A DNA stretch of 64,000 bases from Pirellulales bacterium (GTDB lineage: Bacteria; Planctomycetota; Planctomycetia; Pirellulales; JACPPG01): positions 379,911 to 443,910 of the forward strand of contig DASYDW010000063.1 of NCBI GenBank assembly GCA_036499395.1, in the 5' to 3' direction. Shown here piece by piece: positions 19,001-26,746 of this stretch. A program made the translations under genes and the position numbers. The notes beneath the pieces were generated by a model, which saw nothing but the letters and a program-made list of their open reading frames with translations, did no database searches and had not been told where the DNA came from. Positions within the stretch are counted from its first letter, which is position 1; every line of letters starts with the position of its first letter.

Positions 19001-19328
19001 AAACCTCGTCGTGGATCAATTGCTCGGTGGTCGTTGACTCCCAGGAAGGAAATCGAGCAGCCTCGATCGGCGCGAACAGCGACAGGTCGTCGAGAAAATC
19101 GTCGATGTCGCCCGGATGAGCACAAACCACCACCAGCGGCCCCGGGGCATGGTTCGAGAGCGCCGCCGCGACCAGCGCGCAGCTCGACCCCCAGACTCCG
19201 TCGAGCGTGGCCCCATGCCCGGCTTGCAGGCTGGTCACGACGTCGGCGAAACCGGTTGCCGCCTCCAATCGCCCGGTCAGATTCGGCAATCGGCCGGGCG
19301 CGGCAGTCTCCATCGCTGCGTCTGTCAT
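16083..19328 (-). CDS. mfd: Transcription-repair coupling factor Mfd
   Basis: A 1081-residue ATP-dependent DNA translocase that removes stalled RNA polymerase at lesions and recruits UvrA. Domain order is complete: UvrB-like N-terminal module, the polymerase-interacting CarD-like domain (EGDYVVHLSHGIGRYLGL, near residue 440), then RecG-like helicase motifs, with Walker A CGDVGYGKTELA near 575, DEEQRFGV (DEEQ box) near 675, TATPIPRTL and IIESGLDIPSANT. The C-terminal TRCF domain closes the protein. Slightly shorter than the E. coli protein (1148). ATG start at 19328; the next gene is divergent. Confidence 0.97.
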   Translation of the reverse strand: MTDAAMETAAPGRLPNLTGRLEAATGFADVVTSLQAGHGATLDGVWGSSCALVAAALSNHAPGPLVVVCAHPGDIDDFLDDLSLFAPIEAARFPSWESTTTEQLIHDEVYGDRVRLLKQLLSTDKNAATPRVIVTSIQALVQPVPSRARLGEQTRSIRVGDAVEVDSLARWLAEQGFHNTSAVELPGEFSTRGGILDIFAPDWYEPVRIEFFGDEVESIRRFEVASQRSLASLDAVDVTVLDRTAIDHEHFTAYLPQGSWFLLVEPAELEQEGKHYLTRLDRPQDFHAVNEVLKQVYRFPSVTAASIAAASLETSCHLKIESVERFSGDIAKVRNELDMVGAGQQVYVVCQTEAEARRLLDVFAETRLAREGHLHFPLGHLREGFRLVSDAIALVSGNELFHRADLTRPSRRRLGRVIDSFLELREGDYVVHLSHGIGRYLGLKLLEKEDQAEEHLEIEFHGGTKIFVPSSKIDLVQKYVGGAKSRPTLAHIGGRTWGRQKEAAQRAVIDMASDMLDLQARRASQPGITFPEDSEWQKEFDASFPYTETPDQLTAIAAIKADMRAPRPLDRLICGDVGYGKTELAMRAAFKTVDTGYQVAVLVPTTVLAEQHGRTFRARMAEFPFKIKVLSRFCSTKEERQVIEGLADGSVDIVIGTHRLAQADIRFENLGLLVIDEEQRFGVDVKERLKALRSIVDVLTMTATPIPRTLHMSLLGLRDISNLETPPADRLAIETRVARSNPEMIRHAVLRELNRGGQMFFVHNRVHDIENLAIRLRQIVPEARIRVGHGQMPEGELEDVMLDFVDHKFDMLLATTIIESGLDIPSANTMFIDQADIYGLADLHQLRGRVGRYKHRAYCYLLLDPNKALSPNAAKRLHAIEEFSDMGAGFAIAMRDLEIRGAGNILGTEQSGHISAVGYELYCELLEQAVRQLKKMPARKIVDVHVDLPGEAYIPRRYVPDMRFKIDLYRRLGRIGTPEELSDLTAELADRFGPLPDQMQRLLSLVEIRILAQRWALESIHREEGFIVMRYRNANLIQQLAKHPKSRLRVVDGRSAYLPVRKDLTNPDSIHAVIKALLRAD

Positions 19329-19459
19329 ACGTCCGTCGAGATTCTACGTTTATACAATGCTTTCAGTAAAGCGAGGGGCGGGCAGGTGGCCGAGAATCAA
19401 TTCTGCATGGTAAGCTACGCACTGTTGCCACGCAGTTCAACGACAAGCTGGATATTGAA

Positions 19460-20551
19460 ATGATCGATGAACTTGACTTTGAGAACTACCGGGGCTTTCA
19501 ACATTTCGGTCTTTCCGAGCTTCGTCGAATCAATCTGCTTGTCGGCAAGAACAACTGCGGAAAGACGTCGATCCTAGAAGGAATACATCTGCTCGTAACT
19601 GGCGGCGATCCAATAGTTCTGGCGAGAAATGCGTCACAACGTGGCGAACGAATATTCGCGCCGGAAAGCCGCGATCGATACAATTCGGAATCAAGTTTGG
19701 ATGTATCGCACTTCTTCTACGGACATGACTTTCAGATTGGAACCGGCTTTTCGATCAGTGCAGAGCCACTCGGCCAGCTTTACGTTCGCGTAGTTTCCGC
19801 TTCTGAAGGAAGCGAACAAGGCCGACTTTTTGAGGAGGGGCGCCCTGACCTGATCCTCGAATCGCAGTACCTTTCAGTCTACGGTGATCGCGAAATCGCA
19901 ATCCCGGTCTTTGAAGACGGCGCGCTTTCAAGTGACGCCTTTCGGCCGAATCGCCACTTACGTCGCGATCGTGAGCCATCACCGGCAGTCGAGCTAGTAA
20001 GTCCCTACTCGTTAGAGCCACGGTCGTTAGGGGCAATGTGGAACAGAATCGTAGTGGAGGCTCGCGAGTCAGAAGTCGTCAGCGCGCTGCAGATTATTGA
20101 ACCACGTCTTAATGGTATTTTTTTTCTGACTGCAGAGCGGGCGGCGCGCGTCCGAGACACGATCGTCGCTGCATTTGAAGGCGAACGGCGGCGCGTGCCC
20201 CTTGGTAGCCATGGCGATGGGATGCGGCGACTGCTCGAGATATCGCTGTCGCTTGCGCAAACTTCAGATGGTTTCCTTCTCATCGACGAAATCGACACCG
20301 GCTTTCACTATTCAATTATGGGTGAGATGTGGCGACTCGTCGCGACCGCGGCGCTGGAAAAAAATATACACGTCTTCGCAACGACACACAGCCTTGACTG
20401 CATACGCGGATTGGCCTGGCTTTGCGAGAACTATCCGCATCTCGGTGCCGAGGTCAGTATGCAGAAGATTGATCGATCGCTGAATCGTGCCGTAGCGCTT
20501 GATGCCGAGCAGATCATGATCGCCGCCAACCAGAATGTTGAGACGCGATAA
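19460..20551 (+). CDS. AAA-family ATPase (OLD/RecF-like)
   Basis: A 363-residue P-loop ATPase. It begins DELDFENYRGFQHF, the typical opening of SMC/RecF/OLD-like ATPases. Walker A is GKNNCGKTS (about residues 29-37), a signature-like GSHGDGMRRLLEISL lies near 250, Walker B is FLLIDEIDTGFH near 275, and FATTHSLDCI supplies the H-loop. Such ATPases sense damage or phage components and drive a partner nuclease. Its stop codon overlaps the start of the next gene (TAATG), indicating a two-gene operon and translational coupling. Codon and base composition are clearly more AT-rich than flanking mfd and NYN genes, pointing to acquisition by transfer. Confidence 0.88.
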   Translation: MIDELDFENYRGFQHFGLSELRRINLLVGKNNCGKTSILEGIHLLVTGGDPIVLARNASQRGERIFAPESRDRYNSESSLDVSHFFYGHDFQIGTGFSISAEPLGQLYVRVVSASEGSEQGRLFEEGRPDLILESQYLSVYGDREIAIPVFEDGALSSDAFRPNRHLRRDREPSPAVELVSPYSLEPRSLGAMWNRIVVEARESEVVSALQIIEPRLNGIFFLTAERAARVRDTIVAAFEGERRRVPLGSHGDGMRRLLEISLSLAQTSDGFLLIDEIDTGFHYSIMGEMWRLVATAALEKNIHVFATTHSLDCIRGLAWLCENYPHLGAEVSMQKIDRSLNRAVALDAEQIMIAANQNVETR

Positions 20552-21225
20552 TGTCCTCATCCATGCAGAGGCCGACACTCTACGTCGAGGGGTCTGACGA
20601 TGACCATACGATTCGTCACCTGCTAATCCGCAGCGGCATCGACTACGATAAAACCCCTTGGCCTGCCAACTATCCAGAAGTCAAGCAGGTTGAGATGAAA
20701 GCCAAGTCCGGAGGGATTGACGCGCTGATAAACTTGATCGCGCCTGCAATAAAGCTATCTACGGACAGGCCGATCGCATTTGTAGTAGACGCCGATTCTA
20801 ACCGTGCAGCTCGCTGGGCTGCAGTTCGCGCAAAATTGCTTTCTGTTGGTCTCGAACCACCAGAAGAAATGGAACCGCGCGGGTTCATCGGACAGTCGGC
20901 AACATTCCGGAGCCGTGTTGGCGTTTGGCTAATGCCGGACAACCAGCGAGACGGGACGCTAGAGCATTTCCTTCGCGATTTAATCTCGACCGACGATACA
21001 CTTATCGGACATTCCGAGACTGCAACAGCTACCGCAAAAGAAATCGGCGCCAAGTTTGCTGAAACCGCCCGCTTAAAAGCGCAGCTTCATGCTTGGTTGG
21101 CATGGCAAGAGGAACCTGGATGTCCGTACGGAACAGCGATGCGAGCGCATTATTTCCGACACGACAACGAACTTGCAAAAAGGTTCGTCGCATGGTTTCG
21201 CGACTTGTTTGGGATCCCTGCCTGA
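20551..21225 (+). CDS. TOPRIM-like / DUF3226-type protein
   Basis: A 224-residue protein encoded by a frame sharing one base with the ATPase stop. LYVEGSDDDHTIRHLL (about residues 10-25) gives the acidic ExxxD start of a TOPRIM-type fold, AFVVDADSN near 75 the DxD-like acidic pair, and GVWLMPDNQRDGTLEHFL near 125 the block typical of DUF3226-like proteins. TOPRIM domains coordinate metal and cut or join nucleic acid. Paired with an OLD-like ATPase this resembles split OLD or PARIS-like defence modules, but the exact subfamily is not settled: PARIS AriB is a DUF4435 protein. Low GC like its partner. Confidence 0.78.
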   Translation: MSSSMQRPTLYVEGSDDDHTIRHLLIRSGIDYDKTPWPANYPEVKQVEMKAKSGGIDALINLIAPAIKLSTDRPIAFVVDADSNRAARWAAVRAKLLSVGLEPPEEMEPRGFIGQSATFRSRVGVWLMPDNQRDGTLEHFLRDLISTDDTLIGHSETATATAKEIGAKFAETARLKAQLHAWLAWQEEPGCPYGTAMRAHYFRHDNELAKRFVAWFRDLFGIPA

Positions 21226-21276
21226 GCCGTAGCCGTCGTCGCGTCTATTTCGTGGGTGGCGTTGACGGCAGCTTCT

Positions 21277-21909
21277 ATGGCCCTGATTATCGACGGCTAT
21301 AACCTGATGCATGCGGCGGGCATTATCGCTCCCGGCGTGGGGCCGGGCAGCCTCGAACGTTCGCGGCTGGCCCTGCTGAACTTCGTTGTCGAGTCCCTCG
21401 AACCCGCCGCACTGGCCGCAACGACCGTCGTCTTCGACGCCCGCCAGGCGCCCCCCGGCCTGCCGCGCGAAATGGTGTACCGCGGCATCACGGTCCGCTT
21501 CGCCGCCGGCTACGAAAGCGCCGACGAACTGATCGAGCACTTGATCCAGAAGCACAGCGCCCCCCGCCGCTTGACGGTCGTGTCGAGCGATCACCGCTTG
21601 CACCGCGCCGCCCGGCGCCGCAAGGCGCAGCCGATCGACAGTGACCGCTGGTACGAGCAAGTGCTGGCCAAGCGCAACGAACGCCACCGCAACGCTAAGC
21701 CCAAGGTCCGCAAGCCGCCGACCCCCTTGGCCCGCAGTGAAGTCGAATACTGGCTTTCTCAATTCACCGACGAACCACAATCCGAGCTAAAACCGACACC
21801 CGTCAAACACCCGAACGACAATCCGGCGGAAAAACGCTTGGACGACACCGAGAACATCTTTCCGCAGGAATATCTCGATTCGATCAACGAGCAGGACCTT
21901 GGGGAATAG
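21277..21909 (+). CDS. NYN-domain (YacP/Rae1-like) RNase
   Basis: A 210-residue protein from the ATG at 21277. MALIIDGYNLMHAAG (residues 1-15) is the hallmark of NYN/PIN-like nucleases of the YacP family, with DGYN holding the first catalytic Asp. TTVVFDAR and LTVVSSDHRLHRAARRR supply the later acidic positions. Bacillus Rae1 is a ribosome-associated mRNA endonuclease of this family; function here is by homology. The C-terminal 80 residues are charged and probably disordered. The longer in-frame start at 21256 would add seven residues and is less likely. GC is high again, marking the right border of the inserted ATPase pair. Confidence 0.85.
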   Translation: MALIIDGYNLMHAAGIIAPGVGPGSLERSRLALLNFVVESLEPAALAATTVVFDARQAPPGLPREMVYRGITVRFAAGYESADELIEHLIQKHSAPRRLTVVSSDHRLHRAARRRKAQPIDSDRWYEQVLAKRNERHRNAKPKVRKPPTPLARSEVEYWLSQFTDEPQSELKPTPVKHPNDNPAEKRLDDTENIFPQEYLDSINEQDLGE

Positions 21910-22082
21910 GGGCTTTCGATCCTCCGTCAGGCCTCATTCTTCTTCCCGCGCGCCGCAGGAACTATGATAGAGTGCTACCCACTGACTGAGGGGCAAAAAC
22001 ACTAGCGTTCCACTTGCCCCATGCTCATGTCGAGTGTTGCGGCAATGAACGAAACAGACGCGACCTTTAGTTGAAACGATCT

Positions 22083-23420
22083 ATGCAAACATCAATACGC
22101 GCAGCTGTGCTTGGGATTGTGTCGTTTGCACTGGCCGCCACGTGCGCGGCTGTTGACGCTCCCACGGCCTTCGTCGGCGCGAAGATCATCCCCATTGCCG
22201 GCGATGAAATTCCCTCGGGCACGCTCATCATCGCCGACGGAAAGATTCATGCGATCGGGCCGAGCGAGTCGGTCAAGATTCCCGACGGCGCCAAGCAGGT
22301 CGACGCCAAGGGACGCGTCATCATGCCCGGCCTGATCTGCACGCACAGCCATATTGGCGGCATCGGCGGCGCCGATGGCAGCGGACCGATTCAGCCCGGC
22401 GTGCGAATTCTCGACTCGCTCAACATCCTCGATTCGGGCTTTAAGCGCGCTCTGGCTGGCGGGCTGACCACGCTCAACGTCATGCCCGGCTCAGGCCATT
22501 TGATCAGCGGTCAAACTGTGTATCTCAAGCTGCGTTTCGGCGAGCACACGCCCGACAAGATCGACGACCTGTTCATTCTCGACGCGTCCGGCAAACCCAC
22601 CGGTGGCTTGAAAATGGCCAATGGCACGAACTCGATGCGGCCGTCGCCGTTTCCGGGCACGCGCGGCAAGAGCGCCTTCCTGGTTCGCGACCAGTACATC
22701 AAAGCCCGCGAGTATCAATACAAGGTCGACCAGGCGAAAGGCGATCCCGAGAAGCTGCCGCCACGTGATCTGAATCTCGAAGCGCTGGTCGAAGCGATGC
22801 AAGGCAAGCGCGTCGTGCATCATCATACGCATCGTCACGACGACATCATGACAGTGCTCCGCCTGGCGCAGGAGTTCGGTTTCCGCGTCGTGCTGCATCA
22901 CGTCAGCGAAGGCTATAAAGTCGCGGACGAAATCGCCAAGGCCAAGGGTCCCTGCTCGGTCATCCTGATCGATTCCCCCGGCGGCAAGCTCGAAGCCCGC
23001 GATATGCAAATGTCCAACGCCGGCGTCCTCGAACGGGCCGGGGTCCGTGTCGCCTTCCACACCGACGATTGGATCACGGACTCGCGTGTCTTTCGCCGCA
23101 TGGCCGCGCTCGGCGTGCGAGCCGGCATGTCGCGCAAGGCGGCGCTCGAGGCTCTGACCATCGCCGGGGCTGAGATGCTCGAACTGCAGGATCGCATCGG
23201 CAGTTTGGCCGTAGGCAAAGACGCCGATTTTGTGATTCTCGACGGTGATCCTCTCAGCGTTTATTCGCACGTGCTGGAAACGTGGGTCGACGGTCATAAG
23301 GCCTTCGACCGCACAAACGCTCAGGACCATCTCTATGCCGTCGGCGGCTACGGGGCGGCCCACGATCAGGCCCCTTACTACTGCTGCTTCGATCACTTGC
23401 TGAAAGCCAACCAACAATGA
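22083..23420 (+). CDS. Amidohydrolase, exported, with full metal site
   Basis: A 445-residue imidazolonepropionase/amidohydrolase-family protein. The N-terminal SIRAAVLGIVSFALAATCAA is a signal peptide, so it acts outside the cytoplasm. Metal ligands are in place: GLICTHSHIGG (HxH), HHHTHRHDD, VVLHHVSEGY and VAFHTDDW with the late Asp. The closing strand VGKDADFVILDGDPLS is the family's typical C-terminal beta part. The ATG at 22083 is used rather than the TTG at 22071. The next gene overlaps by four bases (ATGA) and encodes a paralogue, so both are made together. The substrate is unknown. Confidence 0.86.
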   Translation: MQTSIRAAVLGIVSFALAATCAAVDAPTAFVGAKIIPIAGDEIPSGTLIIADGKIHAIGPSESVKIPDGAKQVDAKGRVIMPGLICTHSHIGGIGGADGSGPIQPGVRILDSLNILDSGFKRALAGGLTTLNVMPGSGHLISGQTVYLKLRFGEHTPDKIDDLFILDASGKPTGGLKMANGTNSMRPSPFPGTRGKSAFLVRDQYIKAREYQYKVDQAKGDPEKLPPRDLNLEALVEAMQGKRVVHHHTHRHDDIMTVLRLAQEFGFRVVLHHVSEGYKVADEIAKAKGPCSVILIDSPGGKLEARDMQMSNAGVLERAGVRVAFHTDDWITDSRVFRRMAALGVRAGMSRKAALEALTIAGAEMLELQDRIGSLAVGKDADFVILDGDPLSVYSHVLETWVDGHKAFDRTNAQDHLYAVGGYGAAHDQAPYYCCFDHLLKANQQ

Positions 23421-24715
23421 CGCTGGTTCAACCAATGCGACGATCATTAACGCCGATTGGCATCGCCTGTGGACTTCTCGTGGCGTTATCGCCAGGAAGC
23501 GTCCGCGCCCAGATCGCGGTACGCGGCAAAACCGTCTATACGATGGCCGGTCGTCCGATCGAAGACGGTGTCGTCATCGTGAAGGATGGCAAGATCGTGA
23601 CCCTTGGCAAGGCTGCCGATGTGAAAGTGCCGGACGGCTTCCGCGTGCTCGAAGCGGCCGTCGTAACGCCCGGCCTGGTCGACGCCCATGCAACCGTCGG
23701 ATTCTCGGGGCTCTTGAATCAGCAAGGCGATCAGGATCAGTTCGAACGCTCGGCGCCGATCCAGCCCGAGATGCGCGCGATCGACGCCTATAACGCCCAG
23801 GATGAATTGATCGAATGGGTGCGCGGCTTCGGCATCACCACGGTTCACACCGGCCACGCGCCTGGCGAGCTGATGTCGGGTCAGACCTTGATCGTGAAGA
23901 CCGTCGGGAACACGGTGGGCGATTCGCTGCTACGCGATGCTTACGCCGTGGCGGCGACGCTGGCCACAAACGCCGAAAAGCCAGAGGGCAAGTCTCCCGG
24001 CACGCGCGGCAAAATGATGGCCCTACTTCGCGGTGAGTTGATCAAGGCCCGAGAATATCGCGACAAGGTTCGCAAAGCCGCCAAGCTCGTACCTGCCGAA
24101 CCGGCCAAGCCGGGCGAGCCCGCCAAAGAAGCCAAGCCGGCCGAGCCGCCGCCGCGCGATCTCCGTCTAGAAACATTAATGCAGGTGCTCGACGGCAAGT
24201 TGAAACTGCTCATCACGGCCGATCGATTGCAGGACATTCAAAGCGCCCTGCGGCTGGCGAAAGAATTCGACATCAAGATCATTCTCGACAGCGGGGCCGA
24301 AGCCTATCTGGCGATTGACGATCTGAAGGCCGCCGGCGTTCCCGTGATCGTGCATCCTTCGATGGCCCGGGCGACGGACGACAAAGAGAACCTCAGCTTC
24401 GAGACGGCAGCCAGGCTCGTAAACGCCGGCATCCCGGTCGCGCTGCAAAGCGGTTACGAAGCATACGTGCCGAAAACTCGCGTGGTCCTGTTCGAAGCCG
24501 CACTGACCGCCGCCAACGGCCTTTCGCGCGAGCAAGCGCTATCGACGATCACGATCGACGCGGCCAAGATCCTGGGCATTGCCGACCGCGTCGGCTCGCT
24601 TGAAGTCGGCAAAGACGGGGACCTGGCACTCTACGACGGCGATCCCTTCGAATACACCACGCACTGCATCGGCACAGTGATCGACGGCAAGGTCGTCAGC
24701 GACAAGCCGCGATAA
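23417..24715 (+). CDS. Amidohydrolase paralogue lacking metal ligands
   Basis: A 432-residue paralogue of the preceding protein, translationally coupled to it by an ATGA overlap. A signal peptide is visible (SLTPIGIACGLLVALSPGSVRA). The fold is kept (GLVDAHATVGFSG, KVGSLEVGKDGDLALYDGDPFE-like ending) but the ligand positions have changed: HxH has become HAT, the mid-sequence histidine cluster reads LLITADRLQDI, the next histidine region IILDSGAEAY, and the catalytic Asp region PVALQSGYEAY. A linker rich in Pro, Ala and Lys (PAEPAKPGEPAKEAKPAEPP) is inserted near residue 235. It is probably a catalytically dead partner or binding subunit; that is inference. Confidence 0.83.
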   Translation: MTLVQPMRRSLTPIGIACGLLVALSPGSVRAQIAVRGKTVYTMAGRPIEDGVVIVKDGKIVTLGKAADVKVPDGFRVLEAAVVTPGLVDAHATVGFSGLLNQQGDQDQFERSAPIQPEMRAIDAYNAQDELIEWVRGFGITTVHTGHAPGELMSGQTLIVKTVGNTVGDSLLRDAYAVAATLATNAEKPEGKSPGTRGKMMALLRGELIKAREYRDKVRKAAKLVPAEPAKPGEPAKEAKPAEPPPRDLRLETLMQVLDGKLKLLITADRLQDIQSALRLAKEFDIKIILDSGAEAYLAIDDLKAAGVPVIVHPSMARATDDKENLSFETAARLVNAGIPVALQSGYEAYVPKTRVVLFEAALTAANGLSREQALSTITIDAAKILGIADRVGSLEVGKDGDLALYDGDPFEYTTHCIGTVIDGKVVSDKPR

Positions 24716-24737
24716 GTGCATGCTGTAAGGATGCACT
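24715..24737. terminator. Small hairpin after the amidohydrolase pair
   Basis: AGTGCAT at 24715-24721 and ATGCACT at 24731-24737 pair perfectly with a nine-base loop, directly at the stop codon of the second amidohydrolase. There is no T-run, so it may only mark or stabilise the transcript end. Confidence 0.35.
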
Positions 24738-24762
24738 GTATGCACCATGCAACCAAGCTGGA

Positions 24763-24791
24763 CGCGACGGTGCCCATAAGGCACCTTACGG
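24763..24791. repeat. Intergenic repeat, copy 1 (GGTGCCC...GGCACC)
   Basis: The stretch cgcgacggtgcccataagg followed by caccttacgg forms a short hairpin (GGTGCC/GGCACC). A closely similar element lies at 27635-27664. Both sit between genes. Confidence 0.45.
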
Positions 24792-24827
24792 GATCGCCAA
24801 TCGCAGACGCAACACCGCAGCGTGGTG

Positions 24828-25703
24828 CTACGGCTGCAACCCGTCCGGCACGCCGTTCGGAAATTCCTTCTGGATCACGGTCTTGATGTACTGGATCCGG
24901 TTGGCCGGCTTCGGGTGCGTGCTGAGAATCTCTGGCGGACCGCCCTCGCCTGAAGCTTTGTCCAAAATCTGCATCACGCCGATCATGGCGCGTGGGTCGT
25001 AGCCTGCCTCGGCCGCCAGCTTCACACCCCATTGGTCGGCTTCGGTTTCAGCGCCGCGACCGTACTTCATGTTTACAAGCGCCCCGACCTGGGCCGCGAT
25101 TTGCGCTGTGTTCTGATCCCCGCCCGCCATACCGGCTGCGCCGGCCAGCCCTTGGGTCAACTGCTGCTTGGCAAGCTGTTGGGCGCCGTGCCTCGACAGT
25201 ACGTGGCCGATCTCGTGTCCCAGCACGCCGGCCAACTGCCCCTCGGTCTCGAGCAGCTTGTACAAACCGCTCGTGATAAACACCTGCCCGCCCGGCAGCG
25301 CAAAGGCATTAATCGTCTTCGGATCGTTCAGCAGATGAAACTTAAACGGGTAAGGATTCTTCCGCCCGTGCTTAGCAAGGTCGTCGTCGAACGATCGTAA
25401 CAGTCGCTCACCGACTCGATCCACCGTTTGGCGTGCCTGTGGGCTGGCGCTCAAACCGCCGTGCTCGGCTTCCATCTGCGGCGCGGCCTGCAGTCCCATG
25501 GCGATTTCCTGGTCCTCGCTCATGCCGACGCGTTGATGTTCGCCCGTGATCGGGTTTTCGGTCGTCATGCCATAGAACGAGATAATCGAAACGAGCGCGA
25601 TCAGCGCGGCCAGCATGAGCCGCACCTTCCAGCCCGAATTGCCACGCCCCGGCCCATAAGCCATTTGACTGGATTCGTAGTCGTCTCGTTGTCCGTATGA
25701 CAC
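24828..25703 (-). CDS. M48 family metallopeptidase, membrane-anchored
   Basis: A 291-residue zinc protease of the Ste24/BepA/LoiP group. A short N-terminal tail is followed by one membrane segment (VRLMLAALIALVSIISFYGM, about 28-47). LAGVLGHEIGHVLSRHG (about 168-184) contains the HExxH zinc site, and AETEADQWGVKLAAEAGYDP supplies the third ligand Glu. The end, STHPKPANRIQYI, is the usual C-terminal motif. Such proteases degrade or quality-control envelope proteins. GTG start at 25703 with GGAG about nine bases upstream. It converges on the amidohydrolase pair. Confidence 0.92.
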   Translation of the reverse strand: MSYGQRDDYESSQMAYGPGRGNSGWKVRLMLAALIALVSIISFYGMTTENPITGEHQRVGMSEDQEIAMGLQAAPQMEAEHGGLSASPQARQTVDRVGERLLRSFDDDLAKHGRKNPYPFKFHLLNDPKTINAFALPGGQVFITSGLYKLLETEGQLAGVLGHEIGHVLSRHGAQQLAKQQLTQGLAGAAGMAGGDQNTAQIAAQVGALVNMKYGRGAETEADQWGVKLAAEAGYDPRAMIGVMQILDKASGEGGPPEILSTHPKPANRIQYIKTVIQKEFPNGVPDGLQP

Positions 25704-25928
25704 GGCCGTGTACTCCGAAAGGTATTGACTGATCGCACGCCAGACCGGCGCGCTGGGGAACAGTGATGCTGTGGAATGGTCGCTGAGAGATGTATAACTG
25801 CCGCCAGCGTCCCCCTAATCCTAGCCGCGCCCCACGGCGAAGCCAGTCGCGGGGAGCGAACCTGCCCGACTCCCGGCATGTCCCCCAGCCAGCTTGTAAC
25901 GATCGCTCCAGCCCTCTCAGCAAAAACC

Positions 25929-26549
25929 ATGTACATTCCGAATTATTTTCAGGGGCCCGACCAACCGGCCGTCTTCGATTTTGTCGAGGCGCACAGTTTT
26001 GGCCTGGTCGTCTCGGCCTGCGACGGCGAACTTTGCGGGACCCACCTGCCGCTGCTTTTGCGGCGCGACGTCGGGCCGCATGGCCAACTAGTCGGACACA
26101 TGTCCCGCGCGAATCCGCATTCACGGGACATGGCCGGCGCCGAGGTGCTCGCTATTTTCAACGGGCCGCACGCCTACATCTCGCCCACCTGGTACGAAGC
26201 CGACGACGTCGTGCCAACCTGGAACTATCTGGCGGTTCACGCGACCGGCCGGTGCGAAATGATCGACGACGAGGAAGTGGCGATGCAAGTCGTGGCGGAC
26301 TACGTCGCTTTCTACGAACAATCGATGCCCCGGCCTTGGCGGCTCGACACCACGACGACCTACAACCGGCGGCTCGTCAAACAGATCGTCGCGTTTAAGA
26401 TCGATATCATCCGGCTCGAGGCGAAATGGAAGCTCGGCCAAAACCATTCTGCCGATCGGCGCGAAAAAGTCAGTCGTCACCTGGCAGAGAGCACAAATGC
26501 GGAAGCACAAGAAATCGGCCGCCTGATGCGCGGCACGCAAGGAACCTAG
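25929..26549 (+). CDS. FMN-binding PaiB-like protein
   Basis: A 206-residue member of the PaiB/'FMN-binding negative transcriptional regulator' family. It starts MYIPNYFQ, the family's usual N-terminus, so the longer in-frame start at 25776 is rejected. Typical blocks are GTHLPLLLRRD, GHMSRANPHSRDM, AIFNGPHAYISPTWYE and VPTWNYLAVHATGR, forming a split-barrel flavin-binding fold. In Bacillus PaiB is linked to repression of sporulation and protease genes; in most species the role is unknown. Soluble. It is divergent from the M48 protease gene. Confidence 0.9.
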   Translation: MYIPNYFQGPDQPAVFDFVEAHSFGLVVSACDGELCGTHLPLLLRRDVGPHGQLVGHMSRANPHSRDMAGAEVLAIFNGPHAYISPTWYEADDVVPTWNYLAVHATGRCEMIDDEEVAMQVVADYVAFYEQSMPRPWRLDTTTTYNRRLVKQIVAFKIDIIRLEAKWKLGQNHSADRREKVSRHLAESTNAEAQEIGRLMRGTQGT

Positions 26550-26598
26550 CCTTTCGCCACTCGATGCCCTGTGCCGAACGTTTCCGGCAACTCCCCGT

Positions 26599-26635
26599 GC
26601 CATGCTTTTTCCGGCAAGGCTGGAATAAGCATGGC
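26599..26635. terminator. Long near-perfect hairpin between paiB-like and SDR genes
   Basis: GCCATGCTT (26599-26607) pairs with AAGCATGGC (26627-26635), and inside it TTCCGGC pairs with GCTGGAA (one G-U) around an AAG loop, with single T-T mismatches between. The result is a 37-base hairpin 50 bases after the paiB-like stop. No T-run follows; it may be a transcript terminator, a stabilising end, or a palindromic repeat unit. Confidence 0.5.
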
Positions 26636-26746
26636 GAACATAGCCAGTGCATATCCTCGTAAAACATCGCCAGCCTTCCCTCTTCCCGCACGACATCGGC
26701 CGGACCAGAATAACGACGCCATCTCTATCGCAAATCTTCCGCCGAA

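Noticed and set aside
19460-21225. Canonical PARIS (AriA-AriB) system
   Set aside because: The partner looks DUF3226-like rather than DUF4435; a related but not identical module is the safer statement.
22491-23447. A 318-aa minus-strand frame opposite the first amidohydrolase
   Set aside because: Shadow of a high-GC gene; no motif and no plausible start.
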